A program made the position numbers and the translations under genes. Under the pieces are notes generated by a model. It worked only from the letters and a program-made list of their open reading frames with translations, was not told the DNA's origin and ran no database searches. From Pseudarthrobacter enclensis (GTDB taxonomy: Bacteria; Actinomycetota; Actinomycetes; Actinomycetales; Micrococcaceae), in the NCBI RefSeq assembly GCF_001457025.1, contig NZ_KQ758599.1, positions 744,001 to 808,000 of the forward strand: DNA of 64,000 bases, given 5' to 3'. This document shows positions 50,183 through 58,655 of the stretch, one piece after another; position 1 is the first letter of the stretch; every line of letters begins with the position of its first letter.

Positions 50183-51247
50183 TCAGGACCGGTGTTCCGC
50201 TTCCCGCCCGCCGGGTGGGAAGTTCGGCAGGATGATGCCCAGGCTGATTTCCAAGGCCCGTACGGGGGACACGTTGCCGCGGCGGACTCCTCCCACGAGA
50301 GACCGGACGAGCTGCCACCTGGATGGCCGTGCATACAGGTTCAACGCCTGGCGCAATTCCTGTCCGACGGGGAGCCTGGACTTTTCTGCGCGCTCCAGCA
50401 GAGTCCTGGCCATAAGCGTCCGCCAGCCAAGCCCTGTCTTATGGATAATGCTGCTGATGCTCCGCGGGGACGTACTTCCCTCGTACCGTTGAACGAACCG
50501 AAGAGTGTTGCGGACAGAGGTGGGCAGGCTCTGCCGGGATTCACCCACCACGTTTCCGCCGTGTTGGATATAGTCCTGGAGCACCAGATTCTCGATGTGC
50601 ATCCCCCCGAGGACCAATGAACAAAGCCCGATCCAGTGATCGTGGTACTGCGAGGGCGCGGCCATCGAGGGGAAAGGCAAAGCCAGGTCAAGCACATCGC
50701 GCCGGAAGACGCAGAGCGAACCCGTGACCTGGTTGTTGGCGAGAAGATCGGCGGGGCCGACGATCCTTCTGTCGGTAAGGGTTCCGCTGGAGGAATCCCC
50801 GCCGGCCGCGGAGACCTGTGGAGGCACTACCCGGGCCTGGCCAGTGACTAGTGCTGCCTGACCGAGGCGGGGGAGGAGCGTCGCCAGCTTCTCGGGATAC
50901 CAGTAGTCGTCCTGGTCGCTCAGGGCCACCCATTTGGCTTCGGCCGGCACTGCCTTGAGCGCGCGTTCGAAGTTGTGGTGGAAACCCAGGCGGTCTTCGT
51001 ACCCGAGAACCTGGAATCGGCTGTCATCGCCGCATGCCCGCCGCACCATGTCCGCAACACGCTGGTGGTCGCCATCGACCGAAATAAGGCAGACGAACTC
51101 CTTGTGTGTCTGCGCCTGGATGGAGCGCAGCTGGCGGGCAAACAGGGGTTCGTCGGGCTGGTACGCCGCCAACGCCACGGCGCCAAACGGGGAGGCGGGG
51201 ACGCCTTCGCCGGATTCGTCCCCGGGGCTCTCCGGCAGTGTGGTCAT
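50183..51247 (-). CDS. glycosyltransferase family 2
   Basis: This cytoplasmic, membrane-associated transferase of 354 residues starts at ATG 51247 and overlaps the upstream transferase stop (ATGA). The GT-A fold begins FGAVALAAYQPDEPLFARQL. The metal-binding motif region reads ALSDQDDYWYPEKL, which is the LSDQDDxW type found in rhamnan and capsule transferases. The C-terminal part is helical and Arg-rich. The donor is unknown; dTDP-rhamnose from the rml genes nearby is a candidate. Confidence 0.85.
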   Translation of the reverse strand: MTTLPESPGDESGEGVPASPFGAVALAAYQPDEPLFARQLRSIQAQTHKEFVCLISVDGDHQRVADMVRRACGDDSRFQVLGYEDRLGFHHNFERALKAVPAEAKWVALSDQDDYWYPEKLATLLPRLGQAALVTGQARVVPPQVSAAGGDSSSGTLTDRRIVGPADLLANNQVTGSLCVFRRDVLDLALPFPSMAAPSQYHDHWIGLCSLVLGGMHIENLVLQDYIQHGGNVVGESRQSLPTSVRNTLRFVQRYEGSTSPRSISSIIHKTGLGWRTLMARTLLERAEKSRLPVGQELRQALNLYARPSRWQLVRSLVGGVRRGNVSPVRALEISLGIILPNFPPGGREAEHRS

Positions 51248-51987
51248 CGCGTGCCCGCCTTCCGGCCCAGTGCCACAAAGAACGCGCGCAGGAGCATGAT
51301 CCTGGCGCGCAGGATGACCGCAACCGGCCTGCGCGACTTGGGCGTCGTGTTGTCGTCGTGCAGGCGTCGGGCCACTGTTGGCGCCGCCAAGTGGACCATG
51401 CTGCGGTTCCGGTTGCCCACGATGGCAATCCACTGGTCGTGGGTTTCGGTGAGGAACGTGGGGAAGGGAAGGATCATGTTCTTTGCCCGGGACGTGAAGG
51501 CCATGGTGCAGCCGTAGTACGGCCGGATACCGATCCACGTCATCACCAGGTTGGCCGCCCACCGGTTGCTGTCCGATTCCTTGAGCTGGATTTTGTGGTA
51601 CCGGTTGGCCGGGCCACCGAACACGGTGAAATTGCTGGCAGCGAAGTCCTTGGTCTGCAGCGCGTTGACCAATGAAGTGACGCGTCCCTCCAGCCATACG
51701 TCGTCCTGGTCGGACAGCATGATGTACTCGCCCCTGCTGGCCGTGATGGCGCGTTCAAAGCTTGCAACGTAGCCCTTGTTAAGGGCATTTGGCAGCAGAA
51801 CGATGCGCGGATCTGCTATCCGCCGTACCACGTCCAGGGTGGAATCCTTGGACGCATCGTCAACAATGACGAGCTCATCCTCGGGCGACAACTGCGCAAG
51901 AATGGACTCTATCTGTTCTGTGACGTACTCCTGCCCGTTGTAGGTTGCCATGCAGACGGACACCCGGACCTGGCCCTGCCCGCTCAT
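51244..51987 (-). CDS. glycosyltransferase family 2
   Basis: This 247-residue transferase starts at ATG 51987, which overlaps the preceding transferase stop (ATGA). The frame is open upstream without homology. It opens with VRVSVCMATYNGQEYVTEQI, then VIVDDASKDST and the metal motif MLSDQDDVWLEGRV. This is a typical short GT-A enzyme for capsule or wall sugars. It sits in the middle of a three-transferase run with overlapping ends, so all three are made together and probably act one after another on the same glycan. Confidence 0.87.
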   Translation of the reverse strand: MSGQGQVRVSVCMATYNGQEYVTEQIESILAQLSPEDELVIVDDASKDSTLDVVRRIADPRIVLLPNALNKGYVASFERAITASRGEYIMLSDQDDVWLEGRVTSLVNALQTKDFAASNFTVFGGPANRYHKIQLKESDSNRWAANLVMTWIGIRPYYGCTMAFTSRAKNMILPFPTFLTETHDQWIAIVGNRNRSMVHLAAPTVARRLHDDNTTPKSRRPVAVILRARIMLLRAFFVALGRKAGTR

Positions 51988-52913
51988 GCACTGATCTTTC
52001 GCTGGAGCTGCGGGTCTATCTTTCCCAGTCGTCCCAGCCAGCCATCGACGAAACCGCGGGCAAATGCGCGGTACTGGCCCTTGCGGTTGGCTCCGTACAG
52101 CAACCGGAAGACGTCGCTTTCCACCTGGAAGCGGAGCCGGCGCAGCAGCCATACAGGGAACCTGGCACCGTACTGCCGCCACAGGTGGATGTTGTTCCTT
52201 GTCATGTAGTACACCCGGAAGGGGGCATGGGAATGAACATGGCGCTTCCTGCCCAGCACGGAGACATGCCAGCCAAACAGCATCATGGGCTGCGCCTGGC
52301 CCAAGGCATGCGTCATGTTGCAGCCCTTCCCGATCAGGGTGGCGAGGCCGTGCGACCGGACGCGAAGGTTGTATTCGGAGTCAACGCAGTCGATGAACAG
52401 CCGCCCGTCAAGCAACCCGGCGGTCTTGAACGTGGACGCCGGAATGACGGCACCGGACTGAAGGGGGTCGAACGCCTGGGGGAAACGGGCCCGCCTGGAG
52501 AGGAGGGGAACGTTAAGCCCGTTATGGGACTGGGCGCTCACAAGGCCGACGTCGATCCCGGCGGCGTGTGCCGCGGCGTAGGTTTCCAGGGCGGCGGCAA
52601 TGTAGCCGTCATCAAGGGCGGAGTCCTGGTCGAGGGTGACCACGAAGTCCGGCGACCAGTCCTTCAGCGCTGCTTCAATGCCTGCATTCAGTGCCGCAGC
52701 AATCCCGATGTTGTCGGGCATGCGCACTACGGTGCACCCCAACTCCGCCAATTCCTGCAGTACGGGGCTGATCCCCTCAAGGTCCGAGCCGTCGTCGACC
52801 ACCACCGTATGGACGACTTGCTGGTTGAGTTGCTTGACCCTCTCCGGGAGGTCCAGGGGAGGGTGGAAGGCCGAAATTACAGCCACCACCCGCGGGTCAC
52901 TCTGGTGCGTCAC
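51984..52913 (-). CDS. glycosyltransferase family 2, rhamnosyltransferase-like
   Basis: This 309-residue transferase has VAVISAFHPPLDLPERV at the start, VVVDDGSD, and the metal motif VTLDQDSALD. The TLDQDS form is common in dTDP-rhamnose-using enzymes of the RfbF/WbbL type. FIDCVDSEYNLRVRSHG and a C-terminal amphipathic region follow. The GTG 52913 start is the first of the minus-strand transferase operon, and TAGACT (52992-52987) is a -10 candidate. Rhamnose specificity is inferred from the motif and from the nearby rml genes. Confidence 0.83.
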   Translation of the reverse strand: MTHQSDPRVVAVISAFHPPLDLPERVKQLNQQVVHTVVVDDGSDLEGISPVLQELAELGCTVVRMPDNIGIAAALNAGIEAALKDWSPDFVVTLDQDSALDDGYIAAALETYAAAHAAGIDVGLVSAQSHNGLNVPLLSRRARFPQAFDPLQSGAVIPASTFKTAGLLDGRLFIDCVDSEYNLRVRSHGLATLIGKGCNMTHALGQAQPMMLFGWHVSVLGRKRHVHSHAPFRVYYMTRNNIHLWRQYGARFPVWLLRRLRFQVESDVFRLLYGANRKGQYRAFARGFVDGWLGRLGKIDPQLQRKISA

Positions 52914-53148
52914 GTCTTATGGTTCCTTCTCGCTTACCGAAATAGACCGTTCCTGTGCGTCAGGGAACTGCCAGACAGCAGGCTTCAGTCTATCGCTGGC
53001 CGCAGGGGCCCTCCATTCGGCCCGCGCCCGGGCCCGGCCTTCGGCAAAGCCGGGCGGCGAAGGCAACGCGGTAGCATTGACGGGGTGCTCATCTCCGGGC
53101 AGACAGATCCAACCCTGTGAATCTTCAAGAAAAGGACCTACCTGGCAC

Positions 53149-54030
53149 ATGGCCATTGATGTATTGCTTCCCTACTACGGGGACGTCGACCTGATGAAAC
53201 TTGCGGCCCAAAGCGTCATGAGCCAGCAGTTCGAGGATTGGCGCCTCATTGTGGTCGACGACGGGTACCCCAGCCCGGAACCCCAGCGCTGGTTCGAATC
53301 CATCGCAGATCCCCGGGTCACCTACCAGAAGAACGAGACGAACCTCGGCGCCAACGGTAACTACCGCAAGGCCCTGGAACTCGCCGAAGCCCCCATTGTC
53401 GTGGTCATGGGCGCGGACGACATCATGCTGCCGAACTACCTTGACGTCGTCGCCAAAGCCTTTGAAGCCTACCCGGAAGCCAGTGTTGTGCAGCCGGGGG
53501 TCCAGGTCATCGACGAGAAGGGCCGGGCCTGCTCTCCGCTGGTCGACGTCGTCAAGAAGATCTACGCCCCGTCCACCAAGTCCACTGTCCTCCTTCAGGG
53601 GGAGAAGATGGCGACGAGCCTGGTTCGCGCGGACTGGGCCTACTTCCCGTCCCTCGCGTGGCGGACCGACGTCATTCGCCGTATTGGCTTCACCGAGGGC
53701 CTGCACGTGGTCCAGGACCTTGCGCTGCTTCTGGACATCGCCGCCGAGGGCGGGTCCATGGTGGTGGATCCGACCCTGTCGTTCCTGTACCGCCGTCACT
53801 CCGCATCGGATTCTTCCGTCAAGGCCCTCGACGGACGAAGGTTCGACGAGGAGCGGGCCTTCTTCGAAGGCCAGGCCCGTCGCTTCCGTGAACTCGGCTG
53901 GAACGGTACGGCGCGGGCCGCTGCCTTCCACACGACCTCGCGCCTGAACGCAGCCACCCTCGTGGCGCGCTCACTGATGATCGGTAAGACCGATTCACTT
54001 CCGCGGCTGCTGAAGCACGTCGTGTCCTGA
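53149..54030 (+). CDS. glycosyltransferase family 2
   Basis: This 293-residue enzyme starts at ATG 53149, with AAGGACC upstream; the frame is open earlier but unrelated. It has IDVLLPYYGDVDLMKLAAQS, LIVVDDGYPSPEP and a changed metal region VVMGADDIMLPNYL, where ADD replaces the common DxD. The second half contains WRTDVIRRIGFTEG and LYRRHSASDSS, typical of GT2 enzymes. It is monocistronic, divergent from the three-transferase operon, and followed by a very strong terminator. TAGCAT (53072-53077) is a -10 candidate. Donor and acceptor are unknown. Confidence 0.85.
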   Translation: MAIDVLLPYYGDVDLMKLAAQSVMSQQFEDWRLIVVDDGYPSPEPQRWFESIADPRVTYQKNETNLGANGNYRKALELAEAPIVVVMGADDIMLPNYLDVVAKAFEAYPEASVVQPGVQVIDEKGRACSPLVDVVKKIYAPSTKSTVLLQGEKMATSLVRADWAYFPSLAWRTDVIRRIGFTEGLHVVQDLALLLDIAAEGGSMVVDPTLSFLYRRHSASDSSVKALDGRRFDEERAFFEGQARRFRELGWNGTARAAAFHTTSRLNAATLVARSLMIGKTDSLPRLLKHVVS

Positions 54031-54035
54031 ATCGC

Positions 54036-54088
54036 CTTAAACGCCAGGTGGCTGCCCCGGGAAACCGGGGCAGCCACCTGCGTTTAAG
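54036..54088. terminator. very strong bidirectional terminator
   Basis: CTTAAACGC and AGGTGGCTGCCCCGG pair with their complements across a GAAA tetraloop, giving a 24-bp stem with one bulged C. A/T-rich arms at the base let it act in both directions between the convergent genes. Confidence 0.92.
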
Positions 54089-54095
54089 GGGGTGA

Positions 54096-54494
54096 TTAAT
54101 CGGGAGGCAGGACGTCGGGGCGCGGTCCGCCACTGGCAGGGCGGCCGCCCGACGCACCGGCCTCGAGCTCCAGCAGCTTGAGCCGCAGGATGCCGACTTC
54201 CTCGGCGAGTACGCGGATTTCGTCCTCCGCCTGCGACTGCTCGAAGGAAAGGTGCAGGCAGACTGAAACCAGGAGCACCAGCGCCATGGCGAACAGCAGG
54301 TTCGACGGCACTTTCACGCCGAGCACACCGCTTAGCCAGAACAGCAATTGCGGAAATGCGGCCAGCACCAGGACGCCGATGCCGATGATGATCCAGATCA
54401 CCGCGTATTTTTCGCGCAGGTGGCGTCGCCGGAGCATCTCAAAAATGATGACCAGGATGACCAGCACAAAAATGAAGCCAACAAGGGTGGCCAT
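54096..54494 (-). CDS. DUF2304 membrane protein
   Basis: This 132-residue protein starts at ATG 54494, with AGGAG five bases upstream. It has three membrane segments (VGFIFVLVILVIIFEML; YAVIWIIIGIGVLVLAAFP; LLFAMALVLLVSVCLHL) with REKYAVIW between the first two, the DUF2304 pattern. The C-terminus is a coiled coil (AEDEIRVLAEEVGILRLKLLELEA) with a Gly/Pro tail. DUF2304 genes are commonly paired with the DPM1-like glycosyltransferase gene, as here with eight bases between them, so they probably form one membrane enzyme. Confidence 0.85.
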   Translation of the reverse strand: MATLVGFIFVLVILVIIFEMLRRRHLREKYAVIWIIIGIGVLVLAAFPQLLFWLSGVLGVKVPSNLLFAMALVLLVSVCLHLSFEQSQAEDEIRVLAEEVGILRLKLLELEAGASGGRPASGGPRPDVLPPD

Positions 54495-54502
54495 GGGAAC
54501 TC

Positions 54503-55234
54503 CTAGTTGGACGACAGTTCGTTCTTCTTGCGGGTCAACGCAAAGAGGAGGGCAAATGCTGACCGGCCCAGGTAAATGGCGGCCTTGACGGGGTCGTGGC
54601 TGGGCGTTCCTCCCTGCCGCTCCCGCATTGACACACCCACTTGGCGCACAGTGCAGCCGGACCTGATGGCGACCACCAATGAATCGATGGTGTCGCCGAG
54701 ATACTCGGCGGGGTAGTGGTCGACGTACTGCCGGATGGCCTTGGCGTTGGCCGCCCGGAAACCCGACGTCACGTCCGTCAGCCGGGTACCCGCGATCCGC
54801 GAAATGGTCCAGGCAAGGACGTTCATGGCCCACTTGCGGGGTCCGCGCACGGTGTAGTTGCCTTTATCCGCGAAGCGGGCGCCAATGACAATGTCCGCTT
54901 CCTGCAGCCCGTCCAGGACGGCTTTGATGTCACGGGGGTCGTGCTGGCCGTCGGAATCAACCTGGATGACCCGTGTGTAGCCGTGCATCTTGGCGTACTT
55001 GAAACCCGTACGCATGGCCCCGCCCACACCCATATTGAAAGGGAGCTGCACCACCAGTGCGCCGGCATCGCGGGCAACCTGGGCCGTGTTGTCCCGGGAG
55101 CCGTCGTCAACAACGAGCACATTGCAGTCAGGTCCGAATTCGAACACTTCCCGGATGGTGTTGCCGATGGCTTCCGATTCGTTCCATGCGGGCATGATCA
55201 CCAGGGTACGGTGGGCTTGCTCTGCAGGAGTCAT
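54503..55234 (-). CDS. DPM1-like glycosyltransferase family 2
   Basis: This 243-residue transferase has TLVIMPAWNESEAIGNTI, VLVVDDGSRDNT and the metal motif QVDSDGQHDP, plus SGFRAANAKAI. The pattern is that of dolichol-phosphate mannosyltransferase-like enzymes that attach a sugar to polyprenyl phosphate. Without C-terminal membrane segments it likely relies on the DUF2304 protein encoded next. ATG 55234 overlaps the rmlCD stop by four bases, so it belongs to the rmlB-rmlCD operon. Confidence 0.88.
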   Translation of the reverse strand: MTPAEQAHRTLVIMPAWNESEAIGNTIREVFEFGPDCNVLVVDDGSRDNTAQVARDAGALVVQLPFNMGVGGAMRTGFKYAKMHGYTRVIQVDSDGQHDPRDIKAVLDGLQEADIVIGARFADKGNYTVRGPRKWAMNVLAWTISRIAGTRLTDVTSGFRAANAKAIRQYVDHYPAEYLGDTIDSLVVAIRSGCTVRQVGVSMRERQGGTPSHDPVKAAIYLGRSAFALLFALTRKKNELSSN

Positions 55235-56655
55235 GCGTTATCGGTTTCCGCCTTCAGGTAGGCGGTCAGCCTCGCGTCAGCGTCAACCAGGCTGAAGCCT
55301 GTGGACCGGGCCTTGGCCAGGTCCAGGGCGCTGTTCAACGGACGCGGAGCTGCCGCTTTGTCCTTGAAATATTCAGCGGTGCTGACGCCGGTCACATCCG
55401 CGCGGGCGGCACCGGCCAGTTCATAGACGTCCGACGCGATCTCCGCCCAGCTCTTGACCGGTCCGTCGTTCGTGAAGTTGTACGTGCCGAAGGGGGCTCC
55501 GGTTGCCAGCAGATGGCTGATGAACGCCGCGATGTCGTCGGTGAAGCTGAGCCTGCCCGTCTGGTCATTGACGACCGAAGGCTTGATGCCCCGGCCGGCG
55601 AGGCTGGCCATGGTGCGGACAAAGTTGTTTCCTTCGCCGATGACCCAGCTGGTCCGCACGATGTAGTGGCGCGGGACGACGCTGACGACGGCGTCGCCTG
55701 CGGCCTTGCTCTGCCCGTAGACGCCGAGGGGCGTGAACGGCTCGTCCTCGCCGTGGACGTCCATCGTGCCGTCAAAGACGTAGTCGGACGAGACGTGCAC
55801 CAGGGTGAGGTTATGCTCGACGGCGGTGCGCGCAAGGTTGGCTACGGCGGTCACGTTGACTGCCCAGGCGGCGGCCCGTCCTTCGCCGGTCTCAGCGGCG
55901 TCGACGGCCGTGTACGCGGCGGCGTTGACAATGGCGGAGTAGTTTTTCCAGTTCCGGTTCCTGAAGGAGTCCGGATTGGCGAGATCGAACTCACCGCGGC
56001 CGGCGAACTCGACTGCCGTGTCGCCGTCGTACTGTGCGCGCAGGGCCTTGCCCAGCTGGCCGTCAGCCCCGACAACCAGGACTTTTTTGGCGGGCATCGG
56101 CGCGACGTCTGCCATGCGGGGGTGGGCCTTGTCCTTGTCCGAGAGTTCAGCCTGGTCAAGGGGAATCGGCCACTGCACCGCGGCTGTCTCGTCGGCGAGG
56201 TTCAGGAACGTGTACTGACCCTGCGCATCCGCCGACCAGTGGTCGTTGACCAGGTAGGTGTAGGCCGTGTTGTCCTCGAGGGTCTGGAAGGCGTTGCCCA
56301 CCCCGCGCGGGATGAAGATGGCCTGGCTCGGATCAAGCTCGGCGGTGAACACTGCTCCGAAGGACGGGCCTTCCCGGAGGTCAACCCAAGCCCCAAAAAT
56401 ACGGCCCGTGGCCACCGAGATGAATTTGTCCCACGGCTCGGCGTGGATGCCGCGGGTGGTTCCAGCCTTTTCGTTGAAGGAGATGTTGTTCTGCTCGGGC
56501 CTGAAATCCGGCAGCCCGAGGGCCACCATTTTTTCCCGCTGCCAGTTCTCCTTGAACCAGCCCCGGTTGTCACCGTGGACCGGCAGGTCGTATAGGACGA
56601 CGCCGGGAATGGGAGTTTCGTGTCCGGCAAGCTTCTTTGAGAACTCCAGAGACAT
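55231..56655 (-). CDS. rmlCD: fused dTDP-4-dehydrorhamnose 3,5-epimerase / reductase (RmlC-RmlD)
   Basis: This protein of 474 residues joins two steps of dTDP-L-rhamnose synthesis. The RmlC cupin part (about 1-185) has NRGWFKENWQ and RGIHAEPWDKF, with the likely catalytic histidine H71. The RmlD part (about 190-474) has the NAD(P) loop GADGQLG (196-202), VHVSSDYVFDG and the YxxxK pair Y313/K317. The join (AHPRMADVAPMPAKK) is short. The RmlC half carries HAEPWDK where classic enzymes have HYQ, so substrate geometry may differ. It follows rmlB after three bases. Confidence 0.92.
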   Translation of the reverse strand: MSLEFSKKLAGHETPIPGVVLYDLPVHGDNRGWFKENWQREKMVALGLPDFRPEQNNISFNEKAGTTRGIHAEPWDKFISVATGRIFGAWVDLREGPSFGAVFTAELDPSQAIFIPRGVGNAFQTLEDNTAYTYLVNDHWSADAQGQYTFLNLADETAAVQWPIPLDQAELSDKDKAHPRMADVAPMPAKKVLVVGADGQLGKALRAQYDGDTAVEFAGRGEFDLANPDSFRNRNWKNYSAIVNAAAYTAVDAAETGEGRAAAWAVNVTAVANLARTAVEHNLTLVHVSSDYVFDGTMDVHGEDEPFTPLGVYGQSKAAGDAVVSVVPRHYIVRTSWVIGEGNNFVRTMASLAGRGIKPSVVNDQTGRLSFTDDIAAFISHLLATGAPFGTYNFTNDGPVKSWAEIASDVYELAGAARADVTGVSTAEYFKDKAAAPRPLNSALDLAKARSTGFSLVDADARLTAYLKAETDNA

Positions 56656-56658
56656 GGA

Positions 56659-57663
<1,005 letters not shown>

Positions 57664-57664
57664 C

Positions 57665-57671
57665 TAGGGTA
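57665..57671. promoter_or_regulatory. overlapping divergent -10 elements for rmlA and rmlB
   Basis: The seven bases TAGGGTA contain TAGGGT on the plus strand (for rmlA) and TACCCT on the minus strand (for rmlB). Both fit TANNNT. Because they overlap, RNA polymerase can open only one at a time. The -35 boxes are not clear on either side. Confidence 0.45.
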
Positions 57672-57704
57672 CCGGATTTGCCGCTGCACTAAGCGAAGGG
57701 AAAG

Positions 57705-58586
57705 ATGGTGGGCATGCGCGGAATAATACTTGCCGGCGGAACCGGCTCCAGGCTTCATCCCATCACCCTGGGTGTCAGCAAGCAGTTGGTCCCGGTATAC
57801 GACAAGCCGATGATCTACTATCCGCTGTCGACCCTGATCCTTGCGGGGATCCGGGACATCCTCATCATTACCACGCCGCACGATGCTGAACAGTTTGAGC
57901 GGCTGCTGGGTGACGGTTCGCGCTTTGGCGTGTCCATCACCTACAAGCAGCAGCCGTCGCCGGACGGCCTCGCGCAGGCCTTTATCCTTGGCGCCGATCA
58001 CATCGGTGATGACAGCGTGGCCCTGGTCCTGGGAGACAACATCTTCTACGGGCAGGGCATGGGTACCCAGTTGCGCCGGTTCAAGACCATCGACGGCGGC
58101 GCCGTCTTCGGGTACTGGGTCAAGGATCCTTCCGCCTACGGTGTCGTCGAGTTCGATGAGCAGGGCAAGGCGCTGTCGCTGGAAGAGAAGCCGGCGGCAC
58201 CCAAGAGCCACTACGCAGTCCCCGGGCTGTACTTCTATGACAACAACGTGGTTGACATCGCCAAGAACCTCAAGCCCTCGGCCCGGGGGGAACTCGAAAT
58301 CACCGACGTCAACCGCGTCTACCTGGAGGCCGGAAAACTCCAGGTCGAGATTCTGCCGCGCGGAACCGCCTGGCTGGACACCGGAACATTCAACGACCTC
58401 AACGATGCGTCCAACTTCATCCGCACGGTGGAAAACCGGCAGGGCCTGAAAATCGGCGCTCCGGAAGAGATTTCGTGGCGCCTCGGGTTCCTCAGCGATG
58501 ACGAGCTGCGCGAACGGGCCGAACCCCTCGTCAAGAGCGGATACGGCGCCTACCTGCTGGAGCTGCTCTCCGAGAACAGCAACTGA
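57705..58586 (+). CDS. rmlA: glucose-1-phosphate thymidylyltransferase RmlA
   Basis: This 293-residue nucleotidyltransferase makes dTDP-glucose from dTTP and glucose-1-phosphate, the first step to dTDP-rhamnose. [34 protein letters not shown], the metal site [10 protein letters not shown] and [13 protein letters not shown] are all intact. Start is ATG 57705 (four bases after AAGGG) or ATG 57714, which gives the more usual MRGII start. It is divergent from rmlB and ends at a perfect 16-bp terminator. Together rmlA, rmlB and rmlCD supply the whole pathway. Confidence 0.96.
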   Translation: MVGMRGIILAGGTGSRLHPITLGVSKQLVPVYDKPMIYYPLSTLILAGIRDILIITTPHDAEQFERLLGDGSRFGVSITYKQQPSPDGLAQAFILGADHIGDDSVALVLGDNIFYGQGMGTQLRRFKTIDGGAVFGYWVKDPSAYGVVEFDEQGKALSLEEKPAAPKSHYAVPGLYFYDNNVVDIAKNLKPSARGELEITDVNRVYLEAGKLQVEILPRGTAWLDTGTFNDLNDASNFIRTVENRQGLKIGAPEEISWRLGFLSDDELRERAEPLVKSGYGAYLLELLSENSN

Positions 58587-58600
58587 CGGCTCAGGACTCG

Positions 58601-58636
58601 AAAGGAGGGGTGAAGCGTAAGCTTCACCCCTCCTTT
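58601..58636. terminator. bidirectional terminator between rmlA and the GH25 gene
   Basis: A perfect 16-bp stem, AAAGGAGGGGTGAAGC with its complement, is closed by GTAA. The AAA/TTT ends suit termination on both strands for the two convergent genes. Confidence 0.92.
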
Positions 58637-58655
58637 GTCCTTCCCGGCGCGGGTG

